A stretch of DNA of 64,000 bases from Nitzschia sp. DOCU1. Lineage: Eukaryota; Bacillariophyta; Bacillariophyceae; Bacillariales; Bacillariaceae. Where the stretch lies: contig OX595986.1 of NCBI GenBank assembly GCA_951394045.1, positions 4,183,534 through 4,247,533 of the forward strand, written 5' to 3'. A program made the translations under genes and the position numbers. This document shows, piece by piece, positions 62,836 through 64,000 of the stretch (position 1 is its first letter; each line of letters begins with the position of its first letter). Under the pieces are notes generated by a model that was given only the letters and a program-made list of their open reading frames with translations, did not search any database and was not told the origin of the DNA.

Positions 62836-64000
62836 TTATTCTTCTTCCTCGTCAATATCCTCTTCGTCTTTGAGCAGATTGTCAAGCATAGAATCTAACT
62901 TGTCTTCGTCCTCCAAATCTCCGACATCCTTCTCTTCGATTTCGGCGTCCAAGCTCTTGAGGAGGTCGTCCAAGGATTGCATCTTCGGCTTGTCGATGTT
63001 CTCCTTCTCTTCCTGCGACATGTCGGAAAGCAAGGTACCAGCATAAAGATCCTTCAAGAAGTCCCCTTGAGCCGCCACGAACCCGTCAAACTCCGATGGT
63101 TGAGTCACAGCCCAGTAGCAGAATGAGAAAAACGCAATTCCTACACCCAGTCGGTAGGGCAGTTGTCCAGGCTTGGTCGGCTCACAAGAAATCACAGGCT
63201 TAAACGAATCCACAAACCCAAGAGACTCATCAAAGAGATTCGGCAGGAACCAGAGCTCCCAGCCTAACATCCAAACCATCAGGAACAAGAGCGCCCGCGA
63301 CGTCACCAAGAAGAAAATGAAGAGCAGCAGACTGACCGACATGTACCAAACAAACACCCTCAAGAAAGTCGGCCAAATCGGAAAGCAGACACAAAAGAGG
63401 AATCCGACTACAAGCGCAGCGGTCATCAAGTGACGCATCGTCTTGTCTCCCTCGTACAGCCAGGTGAAATATCCAGCCTCGTCAAACTCACGATTTCTCA
63501 TCATCTTCAGGACATTCAATCGTCAGAACGCAATAAGACAATTTAGGAAAGTACCCGAGATTCGTTCGACGTACCGTGAGTTCTCCCTTTCCGACCTTTT
63601 CACATCGCAAAAGGTATTGTAGGTTGCACAGCTCCTTGCACACAGCCGTCGCCTCGGTTCGGTCCTTGAATCTAGGCAATTTCTTAGGCCACTTTGTGCC
63701 CTTCTTCGGTTCGACCAGAAAGTTCACCAGCTTTTCACCTATCCATACAATCAGCATATTTCGTTAGTGAATTCTTCTTTCCCGCATTTGTCATTCATTC
63801 ATTCGCGATTCATTCATTCCACCAATCCCCACTGCGTCATCGCCGCTTACCCTTCAAATAGTGGACGCGCTTGTCCATCAACAATGCTTCGCGGACGGGG
63901 GGTCCCTCGTTACTTCGTAAAAAGTTGCATAACTTCTGCAAGTTCTCTTCCTGATCGTAGAAAGAGGGAGGTGCTTTTGCTTCCCCGTCACCGCCGTCTG
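62836..64000 (-). CDS. SEC62: Translocation protein SEC62 (5' end beyond window), 3 exons visible
   Basis: Visible exons are 64000-63851 (open at the window edge), 63738-63575 and 63504-62836, with introns of 112 and 70 bp and GTAAGC/TAG and GTACGT/AAG ends. Sec62 joins Sec61 and Sec63 at the ER membrane for post-translational import. The cytosolic N-terminal domain has NLQKLCNFLRSN, then MDKRVHYLKGEKLVNFLVEP and ATAVCKELCNLQYLLRCEKV. GYFTWLYEGD leads into two membrane spans (MTAALVVGFLFCVCFPIWP and VWYMSVSLLLFIFFLV). WFLPNLFDESLGFVDSFKP is the family hallmark after the spans. A third hydrophobic segment (LGVGIAFFSFCYWAV) and a highly acidic C-terminus (DEEDIDEEEE) follow. The start codon is not in the window. 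Confidence 0.88.

Overview
The window looks like a chromosome segment from a pennate diatom, most like Phaeodactylum tricornutum (inferred from content; no search was run). Genes are dense, lie on both strands and carry few short GT-AG introns, mostly 64-112 bp. Plastid proteins start with a signal peptide ending in an A-F type motif, as is usual for secondary red plastids. The gene set is eukaryotic and algal: TFIIE-beta, PRMT5, Sec62, mitochondrial ATP synthase gamma, 7-dehydrocholesterol reductase, plastid heme oxygenase, CSP41 and a DASH cryptochrome.

Region 1 (1-16813) is a satellite-like tandem array: ten full copies plus 640 bp of an eleventh of a 1617-bp monomer, almost identical between copies, and continuing left of the window. 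No protein gene is supported in it. The three substitution sites I noticed are all CpG to CpA. The array ends inside the loop of a palindrome that every monomer carries.

Region 2 (16814-24550) is unique sequence with a small Ser/Arg-rich ORF, TXNDC9, a J-domain protein, a 200-bp assembly gap (21620-21819) and TFIIE-beta.

Region 3 (24550-33950) holds four long, Ser-rich, charged, apparently disordered proteins of unknown function. The three larger ones lie in tandem on the minus strand, and two of them share a short conserved motif (PSLSSFRADE-like).

Region 4 (34600-43160) holds a DASH cryptochrome head-to-head with an HtrL/YibB-like putative glycosyltransferase, a decayed GT60-type glycosyltransferase pseudogene, a 2.5-kb gene-poor stretch with a direct repeat and an orphan intron signature, and a three-exon CSP41 gene.

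Region 5 (43161-64000) is compact housekeeping sequence: PRMT5, DHCR7, a double protein kinase, a hypothetical membrane or secreted protein, a VTT/SNARE-associated membrane protein, a six-exon M20 dipeptidase, plastid heme oxygenase, ATP synthase gamma, a repeat-containing tail-anchored hypothetical protein, IMP 5'-nucleotidase ISN1 and the 3' part of SEC62. Many neighbours are convergent with very short gaps or divergent with shared promoter regions. No tRNA, rRNA, CRISPR array or intact transposon was recognised. Exon coordinates were worked out by hand from splice signals, reading-frame continuity and remembered family conservation.
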